Shown here: in pieces, positions 10,921 to 22,084 of the stretch | Layout of the letters: the number at the start of each line of letters is the position of its first letter | How positions within the stretch are numbered: position 1 is the stretch's first letter | Assembly (NCBI RefSeq): GCF_008831285.2 | Contig: NW_022205259.1 | Location: 1 to 44,148, forward strand | Source: Nymphaea colorata | Lineage: Eukaryota; Streptophyta; Magnoliopsida; Nymphaeales; Nymphaeaceae | Direction of reading: 5' to 3' | DNA length: 44,148 nucleotides | Notes under the pieces: generated by a model | Database searches by the model: none | Seen by the model: only the letters and a program-made list of their open reading frames with translations | What the model was told of the DNA's origin: nothing | Program-made: the position numbers and the translations under genes

Positions 10921-12882
10921 ATGATAAAGAATTTCTAAAAAGAAACCCAAATAATAGACGATTATATCAAGCCAACTCGTGCAATCAAATGGGGAATAAA
11001 AACAAGCATGCCTTCAAAAAATCAGCAAAGATTGTTAACTTAATTTTTAACATTCTTTTTTCTTTTTTGCATGCTCACACCTACAGCCTGCCAAGACGAT
11101 TCTAAAAATCACATCATTAATGGCAATTTCTCGATGCCTACAGTTACATCTCTATTCAGACAGTTTAATCTCTCAATATACGGATGGCAGTGCACAAATG
11201 TATGCGAGGTACAAAACTGCGAAGAAGGGAGAAAGCACTGGCTTACTCAAAACAGGACAGATTCTAATTGCATCGGGCAAACTATCGATCTAAATTCCGA
11301 GAATTATAATTAAAGAGTAACCCAAGCTGTGGATCTAATAGCTGGCCTTTATACTCTTCATTTCAATTATTACTATCCTATTGAATGGGCAAATCTCAAA
11401 ATGATGGAAGTCACCTTCAATGATGATATTGTCTTCTTTTTGCAACCTCAGGTCGATTCCGCTATTGATATATTTCAATACGAAACAACTGTAAAAGCAA
11501 TATCAGGATCGAATGTTCTCACATTTTCTAATCAAGGACGAAACGATGGATTGGGGTTTAGGATAAACAATGTGTCACTCTATAAGGCAATTGACCATAA
11601 TTTAGCAGGATTCCTATCTTTAGTGGTTTAGGATGGAAGCTTGGCTAATATCCTTCCAGGCGGAAGAGTCATTTTTCGAAGTGCTTTGAGCTTCTTGATA
11701 AACTTCGACAGGCTTTAGCTCTACATTTACCACAATCGTGACTTCAGTTACAACGCACAACAGCTCATCCTTGCAATCAATCGTTTTCTCAACGTTAAAA
11801 GCGACCTAGCAACAAACGCGCTAAAGATGATTTAAAGTTCTATTGTTGAGAGGGAGGAAAACTTTACTACCACGCTGTATTATAAAACATAATATATCGA
11901 GTATAATTCCTTTGACAGTTAATACCGCAATAAGTATTATGTGGACAGCCTCAATGGGTCATTTATATACTTCTTTCCTTTTGTCTTCCTTATGCTAATC
12001 ATTATGAATTTACTCTTTCTTTATTTTTTCAGCAATCCTGCCTCTATTCTCTTCCGAAATTTTCGCTTTGGGCAGTTCTCCTCATTATGGTCTTTGACGG
12101 AAACATAGAGAATTTAACTTTCTTTACTTTTGCAGAATTCAAAAATTTCTTTTCTAACAACTTCAATCACAAAATTTTAAACATATTTATCCTTGTCTTC
12201 TATTTCCTCTTAGTCTTTACTGTATTTGGCCTTCTGCATTGGGGTAAATTTTACTACAGAAAGAAATACGGTTTTTGATAGATGAAAAAAGCCTGAGAAT
12301 TAGATGATTTGGGGAACAGTAATTGACCGAGGAATCGTTTGCTTCTTATTCGGGTGCATCCACCAGCTGCTCATCGGTTGTCCTGATACTCAGCTTATCT
12401 TGCTTGGCCTGCTGGAGATAATTTGGATTCTCAAAAAGGTTATATGCGTTGCAAAGGATTATTATGAGGAAAAATGGATTGTGATAATCAGCATGTGCAG
12501 TGGTCTTTGCCGAATATTCTTTCAAGCTACCTCATTCGTTTACTCCAGAAGTTCAAGCTCACAATTATACATAAACTAAACACTCCATACATACCTAACC
12601 TATGCAATTATCGGTTTTTCTTTACTTTAGATGATTGTAGGAGTTCTGTATTGCATCAAATATGTGATTAGATCCATCTGTAGAGATACCAAGATTAGCA
12701 ATAGTGGTTCTACCCAACGAAGAATAGTTTAAATGCCAGTTTAGAGAAAAATCACATAGAAAAAAGAGAAGATAAAAGAGGTTGGGCCTGACCTCCGCAA
12801 AGTTTAATTGTAAATCATCAAAGATAACCGTAGAAGATTCCCAAAACAAAGGATAAGAATACAGAAGATATTTGCTGGCTGA
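10921..12882 (+). CDS. Lectin-like ectodomain membrane protein (array copy 3)
   Basis: The ATG at 10921 gives MIKNFEKETQIIDDYI, collinear with the N-terminus of copy 1; a signal anchor (LTEFLTFFFLFCMLTPTACQ) follows. The ectodomain has IINGNFSMPTVTS, IYGWQCTNVCEVQNC, IGQTIDLNSENYN, LYTLHFNYYYPIEW and GFRINNVSLYK. The multi-pass half matches copy 1. The frame is single up to ~12058, where an A-run is one base shorter than in copies 1 and 2 (CGAAATTTT against CGAAAATTTT). Two more displacements lie near 12275 and 12300. The stop TGA lies only 70 bp from the convergent neighbour's stop. Function presumably as for copy 1. Confidence 0.7.
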
Positions 12883-12952
12883 AAGGGGCATTTTTAATAT
12901 CTCTTATTCATATTATATTTAAATAAATTATGCAATTTAGAAGTCTTTTGGA

Positions 12953-14124
12953 TCATTCAAAGCTTGTACTAACCCTGGCAGTTGTTTCCAAAGGTAAAGG
13001 GTCGATCTTCAAATTTCTTACATCTCCTGAGTCAAATTACGTATGAAGGAAAGTGTTAGGCTCGTATCCTGGCAAAAGAAGGTGAAACTTAGAATCGCAA
13101 AACCAAGGAACTTCTGCAACAATAGCTTCGCTTTGGTTGTCGATGACGTAGATAGGAGATTCTTATGACTTTCCCGACTTGTATTTGAAAGTGGGAAAAA
13201 TTGAATAATTTCCCAAGTTTTGAGGCTCAATCAAGCATTCGTTGTACCTTCCTTCAAAAGAAAACATAGTCTCACGAATGTGATTATAGTTCCCATCGTA
13301 AATGTAGTTGTTGTTTTTGGCCAAGGGTGAATCCGGCTCATCTTTATTCCAGTCACAGGAAAGGATAAAACAGTTCGGCCGACATTCCCATACATTTACT
13401 AGGCTAAATAATAATAGATTAGGCTGATTCGGGGTGAGGCTTGGGGTGTAGCTCGGATTCACTATCTATAGCCTCTTCGGTTTATATGATCCAAATGCTC
13501 CTGATTGCTTTAGTTCATAAATCCAAAGCTCGATAGTCTCTCGAAACGCATTTTTGCCCAAATGATCATTGAGTGTTATTTCCCTTCGTAATCAGGTCAG
13601 GATATCGGTATTCGTCCCTTTTTGTGGTGTATTGATTGACGTTTTCCCCATTTTCTAAGAAATAAGTCATCATCATAGTATTATCCTTAGGTCCACATCT
13701 TTCCACCAAGCATAGCAATTTCGTATCTGAAAAGAAGTTGAATTCGACCGAAGCTGTAGTCTTGCAGATGTATCCATGTTTGATAAAAGCAACTTCGCGT
13801 CTTTAGAGATTCATGAAGCAAATGTTCCTTTCATCAACATCGCAAAACACAACAGTACGATCGTTGACCATGGCTATGCTGTTTATGGTGTCTTTGGAGG
13901 TATACTGATAGAGCTCTCGGCCATTCTGATCGATGTGAAGCACTTGCTCGACGAGTCTTAGCTGGTTGTTTTGAGGATGGTGGATGAGTGCACTAAGAGC
14001 ACAAAGGTATCATTAAAGGCTGGGAATATTGAGAAGATTTTCATCTTTGGAGGATCGAAAACGATGTTGTAGCTTCTTTTGGCGAACATTTCAAGATTAT
14101 GGATAGGTTGGGTACATCTACCAT
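12953..14124 (-). CDS. Unknown protein with beta-rich sequence (~390 aa)
   Basis: Starts MVDVPNLSI. Coding is carried by three frames linked by displacements near 14080, 13995 and 13575. Sequence is rich in short hydrophobic beta-type segments alternating with polar turns, for example LVEQVLHIDQNGRELYQY, AMVNDRTVVFCDVDERNI and SPIYVIDNQSEAIVAEVPW, which resembles WD/propeller-type blades without clear WD signatures. It ends TTARVSTSFE-TGA. It shares a 164-bp divergent promoter region with peptidyl-tRNA hydrolase. No catalytic motif or membrane segment. The propeller idea is inference from pattern only. Confidence 0.55.
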
Positions 14125-14288
14125 TTATAATACTTTTACTTTATAAATATCAAAGGCTATATATTCTACAACAGTCAAGATAATTAAATCTTCCTATTTC
14201 TTCTCCTACTTTACCAAACTCTTTTTATTGATTAGACTGGTTGGATAAAATTTAAATATGCCTAAAATAATTTGGAAGTGTAAGCATA
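14125..14288. promoter_or_regulatory. Divergent promoter region
   Basis: 164 bp of AT-rich sequence between two divergent start codons (unknown beta-rich gene on minus, pth on plus). It contains TATA-like AT blocks around 14140-14170. No specific factor site recognised. Confidence 0.4.
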
Positions 14289-14786
14289 ATGAAGATCCTG
14301 GTAGCAGTCTCTAATCCTCCAACAAAAGAGTTCTTATGGACTCGTCACAACGTAGGCAGGCTGTTCGTAACTGAGCATCTGCTGAAAAAATACGCAAACG
14401 TCGAATCTAAACAAAAAAATATCTCGAATACCAACTACGTGCATATCCTAACCTGGTCATATGCTTACCGTAACCTACATGAACCTTTCTGGACAAGCCG
14501 TAGGGCCCTTCTCAGGAAGCACGCAGCAACCAAGTAGGACCTTATCGTGGTTCACGACGATCTTGAGCATCAATACGGAAACGCACGCATAAAGGTGGGA
14601 GGCAGCGCACAGTAATAAAATGGATATTAAAGAGGACACAATGGCATACTTTCCATCATCGGAGCAGTAGGCGGAAATTAATTCCGTAGGCTTCAGCTTG
14701 GCATCGGTCGGCCAGCCAGCAGGTAGCCTGACGACGTTGCAAAATACGTGCTTTCGAACTTTGCAAGTCATAAAAAGAAGGATTGA
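14289..14786 (+). CDS. pth: Peptidyl-tRNA hydrolase
   Basis: Cleaves the ester bond of peptidyl-tRNA released from ribosomes. Pth landmarks in order: MKILVAVSNPP, TRHNVG (contains the catalytic-site His and Asn region), TYMNLSGQAVG, EDLIVVHDDLE, GGSAQGHNG and EFRRLQLGIGRP, then DVAKYVLSNF. A 21-nt intron (14612-14632) must be removed to join GGSAQ to GHNG. Two in-frame stop-type codons sit where the family has Glu (before DLIVVHDD, and in GGN-E-FRRL). The MNLSG block lies in a frame that differs from both flanks, with single bases apparently missing near 14415, 14470 and 14506 and no AG available for an intron. About 150 aa, short for the family. Confidence 0.85.
14612..14632 (+). other. Intron, 21 nt, in pth
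   Basis: GTAATAAAATGG..TAAAG. Excising it creates the family-conserved GGSA-Q-GHNG junction exactly in frame, which makes this one of the best-supported introns in the window. Confidence 0.85.
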
Positions 14787-14892
14787 GTAAAATGTTTCAA
14801 AAAGGAGAAGAGCTGCTTAAAAAGTAGGGTTTTTTATGACTGACATGATAGCTCATAACGCATTTATAAATTATAAATAATAAGCGGATCAA

Positions 14893-15237
14893 ATGTGCCA
14901 AGGCCTAGGATGTTGCGAATGCATCTACTATAATCAATGTCACAGCTTTATCGGTCTTTCAGTTGGAATGATCTGGTGCAGTTGCTGGCTCTGCATTCCT
15001 TAAACTTTAGAGCATCTTCGAGTGCCTGGATGCTGCAAATGTGAGTACAATCAAGGTTGTGGATATTCCTTCTTCATTCAAGGTGTCTACTGCTGTGCTC
15101 CTCAACATCTGCGTGATTTTTCAATATGGAAAGCAATCGGAAATAAAAGAGGACTCATCTACGATGTTTACATCAGCAAGCAAGCAGTAGTTCAGAAGGA
15201 GTCCAAAGGAATTTAAAGCAGTAGAAATCTTTATTGA
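14893..15237 (+). CDS. Cys-rich small protein with internal duplication (114 aa)
   Basis: One frame, ATG to TGA, with three TAA/TAG codons read as Glu. Two similar blocks are visible: LGCCECIYYNQCHSF near residue 5 and PGCCKCEYNQGCGYSF near residue 44, each followed by a hydrophobic stretch (GLSVGMIWCSCWLCI, FIQGVYCCA). The GCCxC pattern next to a hydrophobic segment recalls PLAC8-like cysteine-rich proteins, but I cannot assign it. The C-terminus is polar and Lys-rich. It lies about 100 bp downstream of pth on the same strand. Membrane association is inference. Confidence 0.65.
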
Positions 15238-15378
15238 TGATTATTTATTAAAAGATTGGCCAACCTATTCCAAAAATTCAGTTTTATTATTTAGCTACTT
15301 CATATCAGATTTCTAGACGTTCAATCAAAAAATCTATTACTCACGCAGATGAACATAGATTTAATTGAAGTCAAATAA

Positions 15379-16140
15379 TCAGATCTTGGTAAACTTGTGG
15401 CTTCCGGTTGCGTGCCGTAAAGTCGGAATGTTCTTCTTCATCCAGTCAGTCCCCACCGCTTTTTCGGACATCACATAGAAATCTCGGTCTTCAAGGTCAA
15501 TGATTGCTCTCTATCCGATGGGTTTACTCTTCAAAAACCATTGATAATGAATCGCTTCGCATTTCCTGTTGCTAGCCTAATTGCGATGACTTTCTTTCGC
15601 TCAGCGTCTCCATGGAAGCCGATTCCACACTTCTTCACATCAAAATAGTAGTTTCCTTCAGCTGCCAGCTCTTCAGCCCCCTTGAAGTATTTGCCTAGAT
15701 TTTTCCTAACAGTCTAAAGCAAAGGAACTCTTTTCCACTCAACTATTCTTCCCCTTCCGTCTTCTAATTTGGCTCCTGAGGTTCATCGCTAAAGCAAAGG
15801 TTATGGCGTGCATGTTTGGATACCACTCTACCATACATAAACGCCTTGGAGTCCCAGTCAAGATTCATTAGCTCATGCATGAGTGCCTGTTTGTCCACCT
15901 CAACATCACGCAATAGGCACTCTACTCCTCTCTTTACAACCAAAACGCAAGCATCTTCAGTCTATTACTTTGTGAATTCATTGAGATTCACCAGTTGGCA
16001 TTTGTATCCCTGATCTTCAAACTTCTTTTGTGCCTAGACGATTTCTCGCGTGAGAATCCTCTTTCAGCTTTAGTTCCGATGATTTGCATGCCTTTGTGGT
16101 TTTATGCTTGGTCTCCGAAGGTTATAGTAATCGAACTCAT
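15379..16140 (-). CDS. Putative AlkB-like 2-oxoglutarate/Fe(II) oxygenase
   Basis: Starts MSSITITFGDQAENHKGMQ. Conserved-looking blocks: WDSKAFMYGRVVSKHARHNL, CGIGFHGDAERKKVIAIRL with an H-x-D pair that would bind iron, IHYQWFLKSKPIGERAIIDL, DFYVMSEKAVGTDWMKKN and TLRHATGSHKFTKI with a possible distal His. This order matches AlkB-like oxygenase cores known from protists and large DNA viruses; that assignment is from memory of the family pattern. TAG in PIG-E-RAII fits Glu. Frame displacements near 16060, 15770 and 15560. It ends 141 bp from the convergent Cys-rich gene. About 250 aa, a single domain, probably nuclear or cytosolic. Confidence 0.6.
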
Positions 16141-16746
16141 CGTTTATATCTCTTTTTGTATTATTAAAGAATTAGATTTGCCATAATGATAAAACATTTT
16201 AAAAATATTAAATTCTTATCGTTTCCGATTTGGATAATAAATGCGAACCATGTTATTAGGTTAAATTATCTTTGGGTAATGAATTTTGTGAAGTAAATGC
16301 AAGAGGCAACTACTATCTATTTTTTTTGCCTTATTTCGTAATATTTCAGTCAAAATGATTGCTAATTAAATGCCAGATAAGGAAAATGATATTAATCATG
16401 CCAATAAGGGAATTAACGGTATTTAGTTTTTTGGTTTCACCAAAGATAACAACAAATAATCATACAATTTGCAAGATCCCCAACCGAATCCCATATAGGC
16501 TAACTCTGTATTTCCATACAGATAAATTTATGAAATCGTTGCTGCCATCACTTCAGATAGTTGCATTCCTGCAAATTATCATTTGGCATTGAAAATCCTG
16601 ATATAAATTATCAGGTTGATTACTTTCATAACTATAAGCTTTCCAAATATCACACTATTGACAAAGTGTTGATAATAAATAATGGTATTTATTTTAGCGG
16701 ATCTTTACTTCGTTTAGAATTGAATTTAATCGTTCTGATTTATAAA
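16141..16746. other. Divergent intergenic region
   Basis: About 600 bp of AT-rich DNA between the oxygenase gene (minus) and the exportin-like gene (plus). Open frames here have the composition of non-coding DNA. No RNA gene or repeat seen. Confidence 0.45.
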
Positions 16747-19700
16747 ATGAGTTTAATCGTGAATTATTTGGGAATCTCGCTCGAGGAATGGGAAAGAAAT
16801 GCTCACACTGCATGCTTTGAGATCAACCAAGAAGTAAAATACATCGAATTCAGCTTAAATCGGAGGCCTAACGATTTTTCTGCATGTTCATGTAGGCGCC
16901 AGATCTACAGAGATTCCTCGAGCTCATTAACAATGGCTCAGACACCCTGCTATTTGTGTTGTTTTCATGCGCATCAAAAAGTACCGATTTTTTCAGTAAA
17001 AATCTCAATAGTTTTGCCCTTCTTGTGCAAAACATCCTCACTTGGTAACTAAGAGGACTGACATTTGTTCGTCAAAACAAACCGCCTTTACAATAGTATG
17101 TGACAAGAACTGTGATGATTACCCTTGGAGCCTTTCTAAAAGCTTTGTATAAAAGAGAGGAAGTGGACGGAACATTAATAAAATACCTATCTTAGCTGCC
17201 CGATGGCTACTTCAAATTATATCTCCTTCGTTCGTTCATCGATGCTATCGAAATCATCGATTATGAAATGGGATACATGAAATATCGATCCCTGATCTAT
17301 CATTTTCAAGATAATGTCATTCCCTTCATTTGCGAAACTCTCATGCCTTTTTTCTATCGGGTTTAAGAGAATATACAGGTTAGCTAACTTTCGATGCTTC
17401 AACAAAATCTTAGAGTCAACGAGAATGCAGTTATGGAGTAACATAATCAAAAGTTGAGCATGTTTACAAGAGAGCAGGAGGTCCAGGCTGACTATATTTT
17501 TCTTCTGTTGAAGAGCATCATCGAGTTTAACTACAATATTACTTATACAGAATATGAAAACTAAAATTTTCAATAAGTTAACTTAGTGTCTTTTCCTGAT
17601 AAGGTGATATAAAAAATGATCAATGGAGAGTTCATCAAAGCTTTCTTTTTCATTCTTTAGCAAATTGCATCAATAAAAATTGGAAACAAACAAAACGAAT
17701 ATATTTTAATCGGGTTGAACTGTCTTTCAAGGATGATGCAATCCAGACTAGCAACGATTGAAGAGCCAGTAAAGTAGGCATATATACTGGAGACTATAAA
17801 AGGAATAAATAAATCATACCCAAGTGCATTGGTATTGGTAATTCTGCTATTTTAGAAGGAATTTTACAATGTAATAAAAAATTACTCGTTGGATGTTAAC
17901 TTTCCTTCATAAAGGCTACTATTGGCAAACATCTCAATAACCTTTCAGAGTATCACACTTATATCAATATTTTGACTTCACTTATTGAGGAAATATAAAA
18001 ATGACCAGCATATCATACTAGAATCAGCTTTTTTCTAAGCTTTATAAACAGCAAACAAAATTTTAGTCAACTTTGGTTGTCGAGATGAAGAAAGCATAGA
18101 TGAATAAGGGCAGTATTTTTCAGGTTTGCCCAAACTATTGTAACTAGATTTTTCGATAATTTATGCAGCCGAAACGCATCTTTGCCAATGCAAATATAAT
18201 CAACATTGGTGATAACAAACAGATGGTAAATCAGTTATTTTAAAGCATTAAAAAGTTAGGGACTTATAATTACTATTTTTCCTTTCCACTTTATAGAGCA
18301 AATTAATATTTTTTTATCAACATGGATGGCTAGCTAACTATACTTGCTAATTTGCTCTTCTTCTTTCTTAAATTATGGAAAAAAGCTTTCTCGAAAGGAC
18401 TCCTTACCTTCACAAAGCCACTTAAGGTTAAATAGCCATCCTCGGTAGAATAGTCAACACGGCTACCCATCTGCTAAATGTTATATGAACACGAGAAAGG
18501 TGTATTTCAAAAAGTAAGCAACATACATTGACCTAGCGACTATCCTCTTTGCCTAAGCTATCACCATCTAATTGTTGATGAACTTCTAATGCAGCAACGG
18601 AATCAAGATCAAACACAAACTCTACTTTCAAATGGTCTACCAAAAATGCGAGAATTAGATGTGGAATCCAAACTAAGACACAAAATCTGAAGAAGTTATC
18701 TTGGAATTTATAAATATTTGCTTGGGTTCTTAGAAGGATGTCTAATTGCTAACAAATAAGATGAAATCAAAATACTTTATGTTCTTTAAGTAATTAAAAG
18801 TGTATCTTTAAATTAAAATGGAATTCAAAGAGAGAAGTCTACCTAAAGACTGAAATATTTAAAGTTTTAGAAAGTTTTATTTCTCGATTTTTCAATGAAT
18901 TCCAGTATATGGTTTCAATTCGTAGCCGTACTGCCAAGATATTAGTAACTTTAACCTTTGATGACATTTTGGACGAGTATAAATTTCGAATAAGCAAATT
19001 TATAATATTGTAAAGGTGCAATCATTGACATCCATCCTATACGACTTGATTGGAGCCTTTGAAGGCCTCTAGACATTGGTCATCAGTAGATACTTCTATA
19101 ACAAACTGAAGAAGGAAATTGACTTAAGAATCTTTTTCAATTCCATTCTTCAGCAAGCTTACATGTAGCGAAGCTAAACACTGTTCAAAGACTGCTGCAA
19201 GCTTATCAGGTGTATGATCAACAATAAGGGGCTTAGAGTGGTAATAACATTACTGTTTATGAAATCTTCTCAATCACCTTGCACAAACTCATATGGATCT
19301 GTAAATAATATGCTAGAAGGTACAATCCTAATTTGATTTTTGGAGTGATTCACTCTGCTAGATGATATAGATGATGAACTTTATCATAAATGGAACGCAT
19401 ATCAACATTTTCCTCATGGACGATGCCACTAAGCTATCGAATACATCCCAAGAGCAGCCTTTTTCATCATCTATGAAGCAATTTATGTATCTTTTATTCT
19501 CAATAATAAATGAAATCGTGCCTTCAAAGATAAAGTTATACCCACAACTCGAAGAGGCTATATTAGTATTCTACAATTCGATCAGTAAAGATCTCCTTCC
19601 TTATATTTTGCAAGATGACGAGAATAAGATTGTCTATCAGTTCACTATTATGCACTTCAAATTCATCGATCTGATTATTGAATACATGAAGGAAGTTCTT

Positions 19701-20126
19701 GGAGGAAGTAAAGCGCAAGAAGAAAACTTATTAAGTCCATCGATACTGCAAGATTTTTTTACTCCTACTCATAAAAGAAATCAAAAATCGTCCATAAAGC
19801 AATCGTCATGAACAATCTGCAAAGGATATTCAATGCTTTCACAAACTCAGACGTAAGTTAGAACAAGCATTAGACTCTCATTTTCTATTCTCTCAGCTTC
19901 ATCCTCACCAACTACAAAAGCAACCTGACTATCTTGAGGCCGATAGCCAAGTTTCTGTTTTGGATGAGCAAAATTTTCAAATAGTCCCTTGTGAAATCAT
20001 CATCCAGCTCAAAATTTCAATTTTATGGTGGGGTAGTTTTAGGGTATCTTCAAGAAATAGGACCTTAATGAGGACGGCTTCGTGGAGGAATTCAAGCAGT
20101 GGACTAAACGAAGTGATCAATATTGA
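16747..20126 (+). CDS. Large alpha-solenoid protein, exportin/importin-beta-like (~1,100 aa)
   Basis: Starts MSLIVNYLGISLEEWERNA. The early part reads LQRFLELINNGSDTLLFVLF, FSKNLNSFALLVQNIL and YVTRTVMITLGAFLKALYKR, close in pattern to the N-terminal HEAT repeats of exportin-4/7-type receptors (a unit with NGSD-type helix start, then a cargo/Ran helix pair). Helical repeats continue throughout, for example ILTSLIEEIE, ESAFFEALETANKIL, VILEFINICLGSEKDVELL and MHFKFIDLIIEYMKEVL. The length fits an exportin. Several displacements (near 16875, 17970, 18000, 18530, 18850, 19010 and 19340) split it, and the far 3' end (19812-20126, ending DLNEDGFVEEF-KQWTKRSDQY) is least certain. It would carry proteins or RNA through nuclear pores. 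Confidence 0.5.
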
Positions 20127-20205
20127 CATTATTGTATGTATTTTTTTAAGTTCATCGCATTTGATGCTCTTGATAAACTATCTGATTATATATTTAAACA
20201 CTCCT

Positions 20206-21958
20206 ATGAAGCAGTTATTGGGAATGGCCCGCGAGAAGAAGGAGAAAGAACCTCCTAAGGCCAATCTCCTTCAGAAAAAACCAATGCAACCACAATTCTA
20301 ACCTGCCTCCGAATCATAACCTGACTATGACCAATAATACGAGATGAATGAAGAGGAGATCCTTGGCTATGCCTAATTTTTAGGCATACGGCTACCAGAA
20401 GAAGAAGATTTGCTATGGATTGCAGAGGAAGGGCTTTGTGCATAATTACCCACAGGGTGGATCGCGGAGGAAACAGAGGAAAATGGAGAAATCATGTATA
20501 TTAATACCAAGACCAAGGAAAGGACATACCAGCATCCCTGTGACGAATACTACCAGCAGCTAGTCATACAAGAGAGAAATAAGAAATTAGGCAGCAAGAT
20601 GCTTGGTTCCAAAAAAATAGCACCTCAAACAGCACCCCAAAAGCCATTTTCAGGGCCAAGCCAGCCTCAAGTGATGAGTCAGCCAAAGCAAATCGTCACA
20701 GATCCTCTCTTAAAAATGCAGCAAGAAAAATAGATAAGGAAACTAGAATAACAAAAGAAGAAATAATTCTAGGAGAAGAAATCAAGCTTGCTGACGAAGC
20801 ATGAAGCTAAAAAGTAGTAGCTTCAAAAAGAACTAAGATAGAAGGAAGAAAAACTGAATAAAAAATACCAAGAAGATATAAAAGCATAGAAAGAGAAGTA
20901 GTCAAAGAAAATGTCAGAGAAAGAAAGATAAATATAAGAAAAAATGAACAAAGAAATCAAAAATTATGAAGCATAATCAATGAGTAAGGCATAAAGGGCT
21001 ATTGAAGAGAAAAAAAGAAAGAAAAATAGATAATCTAAAACAAAATGAGACAAAAGAAAGAGGAAATCAAAAAGTAAATATAAAATCAACTCAAAAAAGC
21101 CAAGAAAGATATTGATAATTAGTTCAAAGAGAAGATAAAGATTCTTGAAGAGAAAGAAAGAAGACCACAAACGATACTCAATAGCTGGACAACTTGCTTT
21201 AAACCTAAATAAAGAACCTTAAAAATGAGATTATTCGAAAAAAGATGAAATAACATGCTGAGAAACTGAAGCAAGAGAACGATCGACAGAAAGATCTCTA
21301 CAATAAAGAAATCCAACAGATGCAGGCTGCTCATGATCAAAGGATCGCTTAAATTCAGACCAAATAACCTAAAAACAAAGTAAAGATGGAGTAGCTCATA
21401 AAAGAATGCGAAAAAGAGGAAGAGGAGGAGTTACAAGCATTTAGGTATGAACTGTAGCACTTTAAAAAAGCCAAACAGTTCTAAAATGAAGAAAAGATAC
21501 AATAATTCAGGATCCAGCTGCAGGAAGAGCACAAAAAGGCTATCAACCAGCTCATCAAGGAGTACGATACCATATATGAGAAATACAAAAATCTCAAGAA
21601 CCAAGAGTATGAAAGCTACATTTGGTAAGCTGAAAGGAAGTCTAAAGAAGAATACTTGCGATCGTTAAAAGCCCTCGAGAAGAAATTCAATACTGAATAA
21701 GAAATCGCTATCATCCAAAACTCAGAAAGCGCGAATAGTGGCTTTGAAGGGTAGGCAATTGCCAAGATGAACTCAATGCTGGACAACCTTAATTGGGAAG
21801 AAAAGGAACACAGAAGATAGCTTTAAAGCATAAAGCTGTAGATTGAAAACTTGCGATCCCAGCATCTCAGCATCGGCGGAAAACTAAATGATAATCAAAT
21901 GAAGCTGTATCAGCTTATACAAGACAAGATCAAGACCAAGCCTCAAAAATCACAATGA
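20206..21958 (+). CDS. CEP164-like WW-domain coiled-coil protein
   Basis: Starts MKQLLGMAREKKEKEP. Residues ~45-120 match the CEP164 N-terminus in order: EILGYAEFLGI, DLLWIAEEGL, LPTGWIAEETEENGEIMYIN, TYQHPCDEYY and QQLVIQERN. The rest is a long Lys/Glu-rich coiled coil broken only by TAA/TAG (Glu), ending KTKPQKSQ-TGA, plus at least one displacement. CEP164 sits on the distal appendages/transition fibres of basal bodies, recruits TTBK2 and is needed for cilium formation, so in a ciliate it should act at cortical basal bodies. The first Trp of the WW domain is present; the second WW Trp position reads Tyr. About 580 aa, shorter than animal CEP164. Confidence 0.75.
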
Positions 21959-22084
21959 TATATCTGCATTCATCTTTCATCGATCTCATTCAAATGTCCA
22001 TAAATTAATATCATTAATACAAGACTTTTTTACAATTTTAAGATTGATTTATTCCATGATCTTTAAATAAAAAAGCGATGGGGA

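Noticed and set aside
12622-12891. Minus-strand open frame at the end of array copy 3
   Set aside because: Overlaps the homologous C-terminal tail of copy 3 on the plus strand.
17217-17573. 118-codon minus-strand open frame
   Set aside because: Antisense to well-supported exportin-like coding on the plus strand.
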